DNA of 64,000 nt from Kribbella flavida DSM 17836. GTDB taxonomy: Bacteria; Actinomycetota; Actinomycetes; Propionibacteriales; Kribbellaceae. Below, one piece after another: positions 37,978 to 46,208 of this stretch (position 1 is its first letter; each line of letters starts with the position of its first letter). The notes beneath the pieces are model-generated. The model was not told the origin of the DNA, made no database searches, and was given only the letters and a program-made list of their open reading frames with translations. The stretch lies in assembly GCF_000024345.1 (NCBI RefSeq), contig NC_013729.1, positions 1,488,001 through 1,552,000 of the forward strand, in the 5' to 3' direction. Both the position numbers and the translations under genes were made by a program.

Positions 37978-39198
37978 GTGACTCCGCCCGCAGCACCGGA
38001 CACCGAGCGCATTCCGGTCCGCTACTGGATCTGGCTCTTCGGCGCCGCTGTGTCCCTGCTCGGCGACCTCGCGATCACCTTCGCCATCGGCTGGTCCGCC
38101 AGCCAGTACGGCGGCCGGGTGGCCGGGCTGGTGCTGCTGTTCGCGGCGGCGCCCCGGGCGGCCCTGCTGCTGATCGGCGGCGCGATCGGTGACCGCTACG
38201 GCGCCCCGCGGGTGCTGCTGGCCAGCTGTACGGCGATGTTCCTGCTCACCGCGACCCTGGTCCCGGTGACGATCGCGGTCGACGAGCCGGTCTGGCTGCT
38301 GCTCGGCCTGGCCCTGGTGGTCGGGATGATCGACGCCTTCTTCCTGCCGTCCTCCCGCTCGATGCCCCGGCTCCTGGTGCCGCCGGCGCAGATCCCGCGG
38401 GCGATGGCCAGCTTCCAGGTCACCGGGATGGTCTTCGCGGTGATCGGTACGGCGGTCGGCGGCGTACTGGTCGGCTGGGCCGGGCTGACCGCGGCCGCCG
38501 GGTTCGACGCGCTGACGTTCGCGGTGATGATCGCCGTGATGGCGGTGCTCAGCAGGTCGATCGACCTGCCGCCGAAAGCGACGACGGGCATGTTCCGCTC
38601 GATCGGCGACGGCGTGCGGATGGCGTTCGGGCGCCCGCTGACCCGGACGCTGCTGATCAGCATGACCCTGGCCGCGGGACTGCTGATGCCGATGGACATC
38701 CTGCTGCTGCCGTTGCTGGCCCGCGACCACGGGTGGGACGCGGGGACGGCGGCGCTGCTGGTCGCGGCCCGCAGCATCGGGGTCGGCGCGATCGCGCTGC
38801 GCATCCTGATGCGCGGCGCGTTCAGCAGGCCCGGCATGGTCGCCGCGGTCGGCCTGCTGTGCGCTTCCGTCGGGCTGCTTGGCTTGTCGATGTTCGAGCC
38901 CTTGCCGCTGACTCTCGCGGCGGCGGTGGTGAGCGGTGCCGGGGTCGGCCTGTTCACCGGCCACGTGCTGCCGCTGCTGATGAACTCGGTCGAGCGTGAG
39001 TACCAGTCGCGCCTGCAGTCGGTGGTCGTGCTCTGCCAGAACCTGGCCCTCGTGGTGATGAACCCGCTGCTCGGGTCGCTGGCCGATGTCGACGGCATCG
39101 GGATCACCGGCGTCTGTCTGGGCATCAGCGTGGCCTCGGCGCTGATCGGCGTGGTGGCGCTGACCCGTCCGGTGATGCGGAACGCCGCGGTCGCCTGA
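37978..39198 (+). CDS. MFS transporter (MFS_3-like)
   Basis: 406 residues with 12 membrane segments. Loop 2-3 reads GGAIGDRYGAPRVLL (motif A, ~62-76). The overall pattern resembles the MFS_3/enterobactin-exporter-like group, but no substrate can be assigned. TAAGGT (37964-37969) is eight bases before GTG 37978. It is convergent with the UDP-glucose dehydrogenase gene. Confidence 0.85.
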   Translation: MTPPAAPDTERIPVRYWIWLFGAAVSLLGDLAITFAIGWSASQYGGRVAGLVLLFAAAPRAALLLIGGAIGDRYGAPRVLLASCTAMFLLTATLVPVTIAVDEPVWLLLGLALVVGMIDAFFLPSSRSMPRLLVPPAQIPRAMASFQVTGMVFAVIGTAVGGVLVGWAGLTAAAGFDALTFAVMIAVMAVLSRSIDLPPKATTGMFRSIGDGVRMAFGRPLTRTLLISMTLAAGLLMPMDILLLPLLARDHGWDAGTAALLVAARSIGVGAIALRILMRGAFSRPGMVAAVGLLCASVGLLGLSMFEPLPLTLAAAVVSGAGVGLFTGHVLPLLMNSVEREYQSRLQSVVVLCQNLALVVMNPLLGSLADVDGIGITGVCLGISVASALIGVVALTRPVMRNAAVA

Positions 39199-39203
39199 CG
39201 AGA

Positions 39204-39228
39204 ACCCCGCGCCGTACGGTCGCGGGGT
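39204..39228. terminator. Bidirectional stem-loop terminator
   Basis: ACCCCGCG (39204-39211) pairs with CGCGGGGT (39221-39228), with CCGTACGGT in the loop, between convergent stops at 39198 and 39244. Confidence 0.7.
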
Positions 39229-39243
39229 CGCCGTGGGGTCGGA

Positions 39244-40584
39244 TCAGGCCTTGCCGGGGGCGCGGTACTTCCAGCCGGCGGCGCGCCAGCTGGCGGCGTC
39301 CAGCAGCAGGCGGGCGTCCAGGATCACCGGGGTCGCCACGATCTCCTTCAGCGCGACCGGGTCGAGCGCGCGGAACTCCGGCCACTCGGTCAGGTGCAGG
39401 ATCAGGTGGGCGTCGGCGCAGGCCTCGACCGCGGAGTCGGCGTACCGCAGGGTGGGACGGACGCGGCGCGCGTTGTCCATCGCCTCGGGGTCGTAGACGG
39501 TGACGGTGGCGCCGTGCAGCTGGATCCGGCCGGCGATGTCGAGCGCCGGCGAGTCGCGGACGTCGTCGGTGCCGGCCTTGAACGCCGCGCCGAGCACGGT
39601 CACGTTGCGCCCGACCCACTCGGCGCCGAGCAGCTCGTGGGTGACGTCGACGACGCGCGCCCGCCGCCGGTAGTTGATGTCGTCGACCTCGCGCAGCAGC
39701 GTGATCACCTCCTCGACGCCGAGCTCGCCCGCGCGGGCCATGAAGGCGCGCAGGTCCTTCGGCAGGCAGCCACCGCCGTACCCGGGGCCGGCGTTCAGCA
39801 TGCCGCGGCCGATCCGCTTGTCGAAGCCGAGCGCGTCGGCGAGCTGGGTGACGTCGGCGCCGGTCGCGTCGGCCATCTCCGACAGCGCGTTGATGAACGA
39901 GATCTTGGTGGCCAGAAAGGCGTTCGCGCCGCCCTTGACCAGCTCGGCGGTCGGCAGGTTGCAGACCACGACCGGGCAGCCCTCGGCGATCGGGATGGCG
40001 AACACCTGCCGCAGCGTCGCCTCCGCCTCGGCGGACTGGACGCCGAAGACCAGGCGGTCCGGGTGCAGCGTGTCGTCGACGCCGTGCGCCTCGCGCAGGA
40101 ACTCCGGCTGCCAGGCGATCTCCACGCCGATGCCGGCCGGGGACTCGCTGTGGAACCGCTGCTCGACCAGCTTCGACGTACCGACCGGGACGGTGGACCG
40201 TCCGACCACCAGGCACGGGCGGGTCAGCAGCGGCGCCAGCATGTCGACGACCGAGTTCACCTGGCCCAGGTCGGCGGCGTCGCTGCCCTCCTGCTGCGGC
40301 GTACCGACGCAGATGAAGTAGACGTCGGCCCAGTCGGCGACCTCGCGGTAGTCCTTGGTGAAGCGCAGCCGGCCGGAGTCGACGTGCTTCTTCAGCAGCG
40401 GGTCCAGGCCCGGCTCGTACAGCGGGGCCTTGCCGTCGTTGAGCAGCTTGAGCCGGTGCTCGTCGATCTCGACGCCGATCACGTCGAAGCCGAACTCGGC
40501 CATTCCCGCGGCGGTGTTGGCGCCGAGGTAGTTGGTGCCGATGACGGCGATCCGCAGCGAGCCGGTGGGCGTGCCTTCAGTCAT
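39244..40584 (-). CDS. UDP-glucose 6-dehydrogenase
   Basis: 446 residues of the UDP-sugar dehydrogenase family: N-terminal NAD fold (IAVIGTNYLGANTA, ~12-25), VGRSTVPVGTS (~127) and the catalytic cysteine in GPGYGGGCLPKDL (~268-280). Oxidises UDP-glucose to UDP-glucuronate for wall or capsule polysaccharides. Inserted between purE/MFS and the FadE25-like gene. On the minus strand TAGAGT (40597-40592) lies seven bases before ATG 40584, another leaderless-type start. Confidence 0.92.
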   Translation of the reverse strand: MTEGTPTGSLRIAVIGTNYLGANTAAGMAEFGFDVIGVEIDEHRLKLLNDGKAPLYEPGLDPLLKKHVDSGRLRFTKDYREVADWADVYFICVGTPQQEGSDAADLGQVNSVVDMLAPLLTRPCLVVGRSTVPVGTSKLVEQRFHSESPAGIGVEIAWQPEFLREAHGVDDTLHPDRLVFGVQSAEAEATLRQVFAIPIAEGCPVVVCNLPTAELVKGGANAFLATKISFINALSEMADATGADVTQLADALGFDKRIGRGMLNAGPGYGGGCLPKDLRAFMARAGELGVEEVITLLREVDDINYRRRARVVDVTHELLGAEWVGRNVTVLGAAFKAGTDDVRDSPALDIAGRIQLHGATVTVYDPEAMDNARRVRPTLRYADSAVEACADAHLILHLTEWPEFRALDPVALKEIVATPVILDARLLLDAASWRAAGWKYRAPGKA

Positions 40585-40718
40585 GCGGGCGACTCTACCG
40601 ATCCGGCTGACCGGTCGGTGAACGGCTCAGGTCCGGGTGGTGCCCGGGGGTGCGCCGTTCGTCACTTTCCGGTGCCGTGAGGTCCCGGTCGCGGGCGATC
40701 CGTCGTACATTCGAACTC

Positions 40719-41882
40719 GTGAGTAACTCATTCGACCTGTACGCGCTGTCCGAGGAGCACCAGGCGATCCGGGAGGCGGTCCGCGACGTCTGCGACGCCA
40801 AGGTGGCCCCGCACGCCGGCGACGTCGACGAGCTGGCCGAGTTCCCGAAGGCGGCGTACGACGCGCTGAAGGCGTCGGACTTCCACGCCCCGCACATCCC
40901 GGAGGCCTACGGCGGCGCCGGGGCCGACGCGCTCGCCACGGTGATCGTGATCGAAGAGGTCGCCCGCGCCTGCGCGTCCAGCTCGCTGATCCCGGCGGTG
41001 AACAAGCTCGGCTCGCTGCCGCTGCTGCTGTCGGCCTCGGAGCAGGTCAAGCAGCGGTACCTGCCGCCGGTCGCCGCCGGTGACGCGATGTTCTCGTACT
41101 GCCTGTCGGAGCCCGAGGCCGGCTCGGACGCGGCGTCGATGAAGACCCGCGCGGTCGCCGACGGTTCGCAGTACGTGCTGAACGGCGTGAAGCGCTGGAT
41201 CACCAACGCCGGCGTCAGCGACTACTACACGGTCTTCGCGGTGACCGACCCGTCGGCGCGCTCGAAGGGCATCAGCGCGTTCGTGGTGGAGAAGTCCGAC
41301 GAGGGCGTCTCGTTCGGCGCGCCGGAGAAGAAGCTCGGCATCAAGGGCTCGCCGACCCGCGAGGTGTACTTCGACAACGTGCGCATCCCCGCCGACCGGA
41401 TGATCGGCGAACCCGGCACCGGCTTCGGCACCGCGATGGCGACGCTCGACCACACCCGGGTGACGATCGCCGCGCAGGCCCTCGGCATCGCCCAGGGCGC
41501 GCTCGACTACGCGCTCGGCTACGTCAAGGAGCGCAAGCAGTTCGGCAAGCCGATCGCGGAGTTCCAGGGCCTGCAGTTCATGCTCGCCGACATGGGCATG
41601 AAGATCGAGGCCGCCCGCCAGCTCACCTACGCCGCCGCCGCCCGCTCCGAGCGCAACGAGCCCGACCTCACCTACTTCGGCGCCGCCGCCAAGTGCTTCG
41701 CCTCCGACGTCGCGATGGCCGTCACCACCGACGCCGTCCAACTCCTCGGCGGCTACGGCTACACCCACGACTACCCGGTCGAACGCATGATGCGCGACGC
41801 CAAGATCACCCAGATCTACGAGGGCACCAACCAGGTCCAGCGCATCGTGATGGCCCGCCAGCTGCTGAAGGGCCTGGGCTGA
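40719..41882 (+). CDS. Acyl-CoA dehydrogenase (FadE25-like)
   Basis: 387 residues, full acyl-CoA dehydrogenase: YCLSEPEAGSDAASM FAD/substrate loop (~125-139), WITNAG and the closing IYEGTNQVQRIVMARQLLKG. Its place two genes after purE matches the mycobacterial fadE25 position, supporting orthology. TACATT (40706-40711) is seven bases before GTG 40719. A decayed copy of its last ~20 codons lies at 44213. Confidence 0.93.
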   Translation: MSNSFDLYALSEEHQAIREAVRDVCDAKVAPHAGDVDELAEFPKAAYDALKASDFHAPHIPEAYGGAGADALATVIVIEEVARACASSSLIPAVNKLGSLPLLLSASEQVKQRYLPPVAAGDAMFSYCLSEPEAGSDAASMKTRAVADGSQYVLNGVKRWITNAGVSDYYTVFAVTDPSARSKGISAFVVEKSDEGVSFGAPEKKLGIKGSPTREVYFDNVRIPADRMIGEPGTGFGTAMATLDHTRVTIAAQALGIAQGALDYALGYVKERKQFGKPIAEFQGLQFMLADMGMKIEAARQLTYAAAARSERNEPDLTYFGAAAKCFASDVAMAVTTDAVQLLGGYGYTHDYPVERMMRDAKITQIYEGTNQVQRIVMARQLLKGLG

Positions 41883-41897
41883 CGGCGGAACCGGAGG

Positions 41898-42848
41898 TCA
41901 CCCTCTCGCTGTACCCGAACGGCCAACGAGATGGGCCAACGCGTGGATGTTCTCGTGCGAGGTCAACTGACTGTTGGTCAGCACCACAAGGCGTAGATCG
42001 TCCTCCGGCCACCAGACGTGCAGGCTGCGGTAAGCGTGGTTGTCGCCGCCGTGGAACCGAGCTGGGCGTCCACCGAACGCGCCGAGTGTCCAGCCATAGC
42101 CGTAGGCGTTGTCGCTCCCGGGCACATCTGCCTGCCTGCTGAAAGCCAGGGTCCGGTACTTCTCCGTCAGCACCGCACCGTCTCGAAGCGCGCTGTCCCA
42201 ACGCACAAGGTCGTCCGCAGTGGACCAGATGTCCCCTGCACCCCGAGCGACAACATCGAGCTCGAAGGATCGCACGGCCGTCCTGCCGTCCTGAGGAACG
42301 GCCACCGCCAGTCCTGGTGCCGGTTCGCCGACGAACGAAGCGACCATGCCCGCGGGATCGAACAACCGCTTCTGGACGAAGTCCCGGTACGGCTCTGCGG
42401 TGATCTCCTCCACGATGTGTGCGAGAAGCACGTAGCCAGGGCTGGAGTAGGAGAACTGCCCCCGCGGCGTACGGTCGGGAGGCCGGTCAAGGATCAGTCG
42501 GGTCATCTCGACGCTCGGACGCTCATACAGATCGATGTCCGGGTAGTCCTCCCAGTGCCCGACGCCTCCGGTGTGCGAGAGCAGTTGATGCATCGTGACC
42601 TCCCGCCAGCGGGCCTCAGCCGGACGCAACCAACGGGCCACCGGGTCGCTCAGTGAGGCCAGGCCCCGCTCGATCACCCACAGTGCGGCGGCAGCCGTGA
42701 AGTGCTTGCTGATCGAGGCGATCTGGAACGGAGTCATCGCGGTGCACGCGGCCCCGGACGCGGCATCGGCCCACCCCGTGTGCGATCGATGAACCACAGT
42801 GCCCGAGCGATCGACGAGGACGCTTCCGTCCGCCACGGTCATGTCCAT
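41898..42848 (-). CDS. Serine hydrolase of the class C beta-lactamase fold
   Basis: 316 residues, Beta-lactamase domain (PF00144 type): nucleophile motif SISKHF (SxxK, ~44-49), YSSPGY where class C enzymes have YxN (~133) and a HGGDN-type third motif near 265 (FHGGDNHA). No signal peptide, so a cytoplasmic esterase/peptidase-like role is likelier than drug resistance. The gene marks the start of the low-density region. Codon bias is milder than in neighbours. Confidence 0.85.
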   Translation of the reverse strand: MDMTVADGSVLVDRSGTVVHRSHTGWADAASGAACTAMTPFQIASISKHFTAAAALWVIERGLASLSDPVARWLRPAEARWREVTMHQLLSHTGGVGHWEDYPDIDLYERPSVEMTRLILDRPPDRTPRGQFSYSSPGYVLLAHIVEEITAEPYRDFVQKRLFDPAGMVASFVGEPAPGLAVAVPQDGRTAVRSFELDVVARGAGDIWSTADDLVRWDSALRDGAVLTEKYRTLAFSRQADVPGSDNAYGYGWTLGAFGGRPARFHGGDNHAYRSLHVWWPEDDLRLVVLTNSQLTSHENIHALAHLVGRSGTARG

Positions 42849-42882
42849 GGTCCGAGTGTGGCACCGACCATGCCGCCTGCCC

Positions 42883-43125
42883 TCAGCAACGAAGCGGCCC
42901 GCTGTCCCGTCCGTCGTCGCGAAGGCTCGCCCCCGTTGATGACTGCGGCGGGGCCGGAGAAATCACCCCGAGCCCCATGAGCCCGCAGAGCATCGCGGCG
43001 GGCTCCACGCCCGATGCCGACAACGCGGCCAGAGCCCAGCGCCGCAGCGACCGCGGTTTCCGTTTCCACGGCGGTCGATGCCTGCCGTCGACCACCTCAC
43101 CGCTCATCTCCGCGACGGTAGCCAC
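42883..43125 (-). CDS. Possible small membrane protein
   Basis: 80 codons from a GTG, with a basic first third (RHRPPWKRKPRSLRRW) followed by one hydrophobic stretch (~32-55). Third-position GC is high in the first two-thirds. No ribosome site or family is recognised; this fills most of the 380-base gap between the beta-lactamase-fold and SGNH genes and may be spurious. Confidence 0.3.
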   Translation of the reverse strand: MATVAEMSGEVVDGRHRPPWKRKPRSLRRWALAALSASGVEPAAMLCGLMGLGVISPAPPQSSTGASLRDDGRDSGPLRC

Positions 43126-43229
43126 TCGATTCGATCACTCGTCAAGTGAACGGTCAGCGGCACCATAGGCCCTGGACGGCCCTCACTTGGCCGCGGTCTC
43201 GACGTCAGTCCCTCCGCCGCCGTACCCGC

Positions 43230-43961
43230 TCAGGTGATCGTCTGGACGATCAGCTCGTTGCGTGCGGCCCGGCCGAGATCTTCGGTCGTGTGCACGCCGT
43301 CCACCAGGTACGCCGTGAGCCGCGACGGCTTGGCGGCCAGGAACTCGGCCCAGCGCACGATCTTCAGGTTCGGATGCCGTTTCTGCGCGTCCGCGATCTG
43401 CAGGTTGACCCAGCCGCTGTTGCGCTGGTCGGAGAGCCGGAACGCGTCATAGCTGCTCCCCGTCCGGGCGACCTGGACGTTCACCCAGTAGACCGTCCGG
43501 GTCGGACCCACGATGCTCATCGTCCGGTCGATCTGGGCCGCCATCACCGGTGGGTTGAAGATGTCGTTGGACCCGGTGGCCATCAGGATTCGCTGCGGCG
43601 TCCCGTAGGTTGCCGCCCAGTCTTCCAGCGCGTCGACGGCGGGCAGTGTCGGCCGGCTGGACCAGTTGTGGACCGCGAGCAGGGTGTTGACATCGTGCAG
43701 CCGCTCGGCCAGCGCCCTTCCGTCCCGGACGGAGATGCTGTCGCCGAACAGGTAGATGCCGTTGGCGTCCCGGACCTGGCGGATCGTGGTCGGCGTGGAG
43801 ATCACGCGCGAAGCGTTCTCCCACGGGCCGAGTGGACCCGAGCCGTAGTCGTCGGCGGCGAGGGCGGTGGAGGTCGAGGCAACCGACGCGACCGTCGCTA
43901 CGGCACCGGCGGCGAACAGTTGCCGTCTGCTGGGCTTCAAGGATCTCCATGACGTCTGCAC
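43230..43961 (-). CDS. Exported SGNH/GDSL-family hydrolase
   Basis: 243 residues. A Tat-type signal is visible (PSRRQLFAAGAVATVAS, ending around ALA-ADD, residue ~33). SGNH blocks: IYLFGDSIS (I), ATGSNDIF (Gly/Asn block) and DGVHTT (Asp/His block), so catalytic Ser, Asp and His are all present. Probably an esterase or acetylhydrolase acting outside the cell on polysaccharide. GTG 43961 is chosen as it directly precedes the signal peptide. Confidence 0.8.
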   Translation of the reverse strand: MQTSWRSLKPSRRQLFAAGAVATVASVASTSTALAADDYGSGPLGPWENASRVISTPTTIRQVRDANGIYLFGDSISVRDGRALAERLHDVNTLLAVHNWSSRPTLPAVDALEDWAATYGTPQRILMATGSNDIFNPPVMAAQIDRTMSIVGPTRTVYWVNVQVARTGSSYDAFRLSDQRNSGWVNLQIADAQKRHPNLKIVRWAEFLAAKPSRLTAYLVDGVHTTEDLGRAARNELIVQTIT

Positions 43962-44212
43962 CCCCAGACCTTGCCTGACAGGACTCCTGACGGCCAAGGG
44001 TCTTTGCACCAACTTGCAATCACCAGGGTTGGACGAAGGGCCGGAAGCCGTCGGCCCCCGGGGAGACCGCTCGGCACGAGGTTCTCGGTCACGCCTCGGC
44101 CCTGGCTGCAGCCATGCGGCGCCTGCCCGCACGAGTGAACAAGCTCAGGTCGCAGTACCACGGCGGGCCTTCGACGAGTCGCTCCGGTGACTGCTCGAGC
44201 GTGTGCCGCAGC

Positions 44213-44266
44213 GAAGGCACCAACCGGGTCCAGCGCACCGCCCGCCAACTGCTGAAGGGCGTGGGG
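44213..44266 (+). pseudogene. Fossil of an acyl-CoA dehydrogenase 3' end
   Basis: These 54 bases encode EGTNRVQRTARQLLKGVG and match 48 of 54 positions, with a six-base deletion, of the 3' end of the dehydrogenase gene at 41820-41879. No other dehydrogenase sequence surrounds it. It is a remnant of duplication or recombination. Confidence 0.75.
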
Positions 44267-44279
44267 GTACTCGCCGGCC

Positions 44280-44745
44280 GTCGGGTAGGCCCCTGCGGCC
44301 TTGTTGGCTTGACCTGGGTGGCGAGCATTTCGATCACCGGCAAGGACGGCCGGATCCAGACCCTGGCGCCGACCGACGAGGTCGCTCGCAGGGGTGATGC
44401 GTTGCAGTACGAGCTCGGTGAGGGCCCGTGCCTGGACGTGGTGTTCGAGGAGCCGGTGGTTCAGGTCGATGACGTCGGTACCGATCTGCGCTGGCCCAGG
44501 TACGGCCGCGTGCTGCCAAGGAGCTTGGGATCGGGGCGCAGCTGGGGTTTCAGTTCCATGCCGAGCCGCACGCTCGCGGTGCGCTGAACCCGTACTCGAC
44601 CCGGACCCATGAGATCACCGCCGAGTCACGCCAGATCGGCGCGTTGTTCGCCGATCTGGCTGTCCGCACCTCCCGGACCGCCAACGTGAAACTGCGCGAC
44701 GTTGCCTCCGGCATCATCGAGGACGCCACCCGGAAAGCCGAGTAG
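44280..44745 (+). pseudogene. Frameshifted GAF-domain protein
   Basis: In one frame (to about 44515) the sequence reads ISITGKDGRIQTLAPTD, QYELGEGPCLDVVFEEP and DLRWPRYGR, the GAF domain of actinobacterial GAF-ANTAR proteins. The match then continues in another frame from 44516 (AAKELGIGAQLGFQFHAEPHARGALN ... ESRQIGALFADLAVRTS, shown in part) to TAG at 44743. Two extra bases or one missing base near 44511-44516 break the gene. No credible start codon or promoter is visible, and the ANTAR part is absent. A degraded sensory regulator. Confidence 0.75.
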
Positions 44746-44818
44746 TCCCGCTCGGGCGCCGGCGCCGCTCGCTGGGGGCGGCGTGCCGGTGCGGTAGCGC
44801 GTAGACTGAGGGTGGACC

Positions 44819-44940
44819 GTCGGCTTTTCGGCTCGCCACCCCAGGCGCACCGCCTGCGGTGAACCACCACTGGCTACCCGATCAGCGGTGGCCGTGAGGT
44901 AGGCGCCTGATCGGCGACCACGAGGACCCCCACGCGCACC
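44819..44940 (+). repeat. Structured leader, copy 1, upstream of a short ANTAR ORF
   Basis: Starts GTCGGCTTTTCGGC and contains CAGGCG-CAC-CGCCTG, a CCACC/GGTGG pair, and CGATCAG (44879-44885) pairing with CTGATCG (44907-44913). Blocks GTCGGCTTYTCGGC, AGGC, GCGGT, ACCA and GTGAGG recur in the same order at 45310, so the two are diverged copies of one element, each followed by an ANTAR start. Confidence 0.5.
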
Positions 44941-45122
44941 ATGTCGAACCCCAACACGTCGACCCCTTCACAGCGATCGCCATCGCCGAAGGAATTCTGG
45001 TCGAGCGCTACAGGTTGCCACTGGACCTGGCCCGCGAGCTGCTCAAGTCCCGCGCCGCCGCGCGCGGCCTGCCCCTCGGTGAGGTCGCGAACTGGCTCCT
45101 CGCCACCAACACGCTGCCCTGA
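44941..45122 (+). pseudogene. Short ANTAR-domain protein, frameshifted
   Basis: ATG 44941 opens MSNPNTSTP in one frame, while a clear ANTAR-like helix bundle (FTAIAIAEGILVERYRLPLDLARELL, then GLPLGEVANWLLATNTLP, shown in two parts) runs in another frame to TGA at 45120. The ANTAR frame itself has no ATG/GTG/TTG in a sensible place. A one-base shift within 44955-44970 would give a ~59-residue stand-alone ANTAR protein. ANTAR domains bind RNA hairpins and stop premature termination. It may be decayed or use a programmed shift. Confidence 0.6.
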
Positions 45123-45309
45123 CCAGCCCGCAGATCCACGACGCGGCCGCGCAGGCGCCACCGACGACGGCCGGCCGGGCCGCTTGTCGTCGTGAAGGCG
45201 AGAACCTGGGGCTCCCGCAGTCGACTACTTCACGCCGGGGCCGGAGCTATTGGCCACGAGTCGAGGTAGAGGTGAGCGTGGCGGGTTCTCCGCGTACGCT
45301 GGTAAGGCT

Positions 45310-45396
45310 GTCGGCTTCTCGGCGTAGCCGTTCAGGCTCGCAGTCAGCGGTTCAACCAAGGGTTCCGCGCGCTGTGAGGCCCTGGAAGGCCACGGC
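45310..45396 (+). repeat. Structured leader, copy 2
   Basis: Begins GTCGGCTTCTCGGC and follows the same order of blocks as copy 1 at 44819 (CAGGC, GCGGT, AACCA, GTGAGG). An ATG at 45397 opens the second short ANTAR ORF. Paired arms are less complete than in copy 1. Confidence 0.45.
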
Positions 45397-45503
45397 ATGG
45401 TCAACGGACCGCTCCCTCACCGCTTCCTGGGCCCGACCGGGACTGACCCTGTGCTGGCGGTCGCCATCGCGCAAGGCATGCAGTCCGAGCGATACCAGGT
45501 GGA
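45397..45503 (+). pseudogene. Truncated second ANTAR ORF
   Basis: From ATG 45397 the frame reads MVNGPLPHRFLGPTG, then DPVLAVAIAQGMQSERYQVDH, in phase with the ANTAR first helix (compare IAIAEGILVERY of copy 1). Homology stops where the antisense end of the GAF-ANTAR gene begins, so the domain is cut off after about 20 residues. Probably a relic. Confidence 0.5.
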
Positions 45504-46205
45504 TCACTTCCCGGAGGGCAGTTTCCGGGTGTCGATGAGCTCCTGGGCGACGTCGCGCAGTTTGGTGTTGGTGTCTTGGGAGTAGCGCCGCAGGACCGCG
45601 AAGGCCTGGTCGCCGTTGAGGTCGAAGCGTTCCATCAGAATGCCCATTGCTTGCCCGACGAGTTTGCGCGCGTCCACTGCCCGGGCCATCGTTTCTTCTT
45701 GCCGTGCGGTCGCGACCGCGACGGAGGCGTGCCGGGCAAGGATGTGCGCGACCGCTTCGTCGTCGGCTGTGAACGCGTCCGGGTGGAGGGTGTAGAGCGA
45801 CAACACCCCGATGACCTTGTCGCCGGCCTTCATCGGCACGTGCAGCACGCTGCGGATCTTCTCCGCGGTGACTGCGCTCTGCCAGTGCGGCCAGCGGGTC
45901 TCGTGCGTGACGTCGGCGATGTAGACGGTGGTCCCGGTGCGCAGTGCTGTCAGCACCGGCCCGTCGGCGGCCTTGATCTGTGCGGTGTAGATCGCTGCGA
46001 CGACCGGATCGGTGACTGCGCCGATCTCGACCGCGCCGCCGGTCGTTGCTAGCGCGACGCCGGCGTAGGAGCAGTTCTCGGCGTGCAGTGCGAACTGCAC
46101 CACCGCCTCGACAGTGTCATCGAAGCCGTCGGCATCGTGCAGCTCGAGCGCCAATCGGGCGAAGGCGCCGGCATCCAGCGGCACAGCAGAATCAGAAGAG
46201 GTCAC
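45504..46205 (-). CDS. GAF and ANTAR domain regulator
   Basis: 233 residues: GAF sensor domain (~30-160, with VADVTHE-like core YIADVTHETRWPHW and PMKAGDKVIGVLSLY), then a C-terminal ANTAR domain (LVGQAMGILMERFDLNGDQAFAVL and TNTKLRDVAQELI, in parts) that binds nascent RNA as an antiterminator. The ligand is unknown. GTG 46205 is chosen because GGGAG lies five bases upstream; a TTG one codon earlier is possible. The only intact member of the GAF/ANTAR group in this region. Confidence 0.9.
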   Translation of the reverse strand: MTSSDSAVPLDAGAFARLALELHDADGFDDTVEAVVQFALHAENCSYAGVALATTGGAVEIGAVTDPVVAAIYTAQIKAADGPVLTALRTGTTVYIADVTHETRWPHWQSAVTAEKIRSVLHVPMKAGDKVIGVLSLYTLHPDAFTADDEAVAHILARHASVAVATARQEETMARAVDARKLVGQAMGILMERFDLNGDQAFAVLRRYSQDTNTKLRDVAQELIDTRKLPSGK

Positions 46206-46208
46206 CAA

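Noticed and set aside
45122..45309. Gene between the two ANTAR copies
   Set aside because: No frame with coding bias or recognisable motif; treated as spacer.
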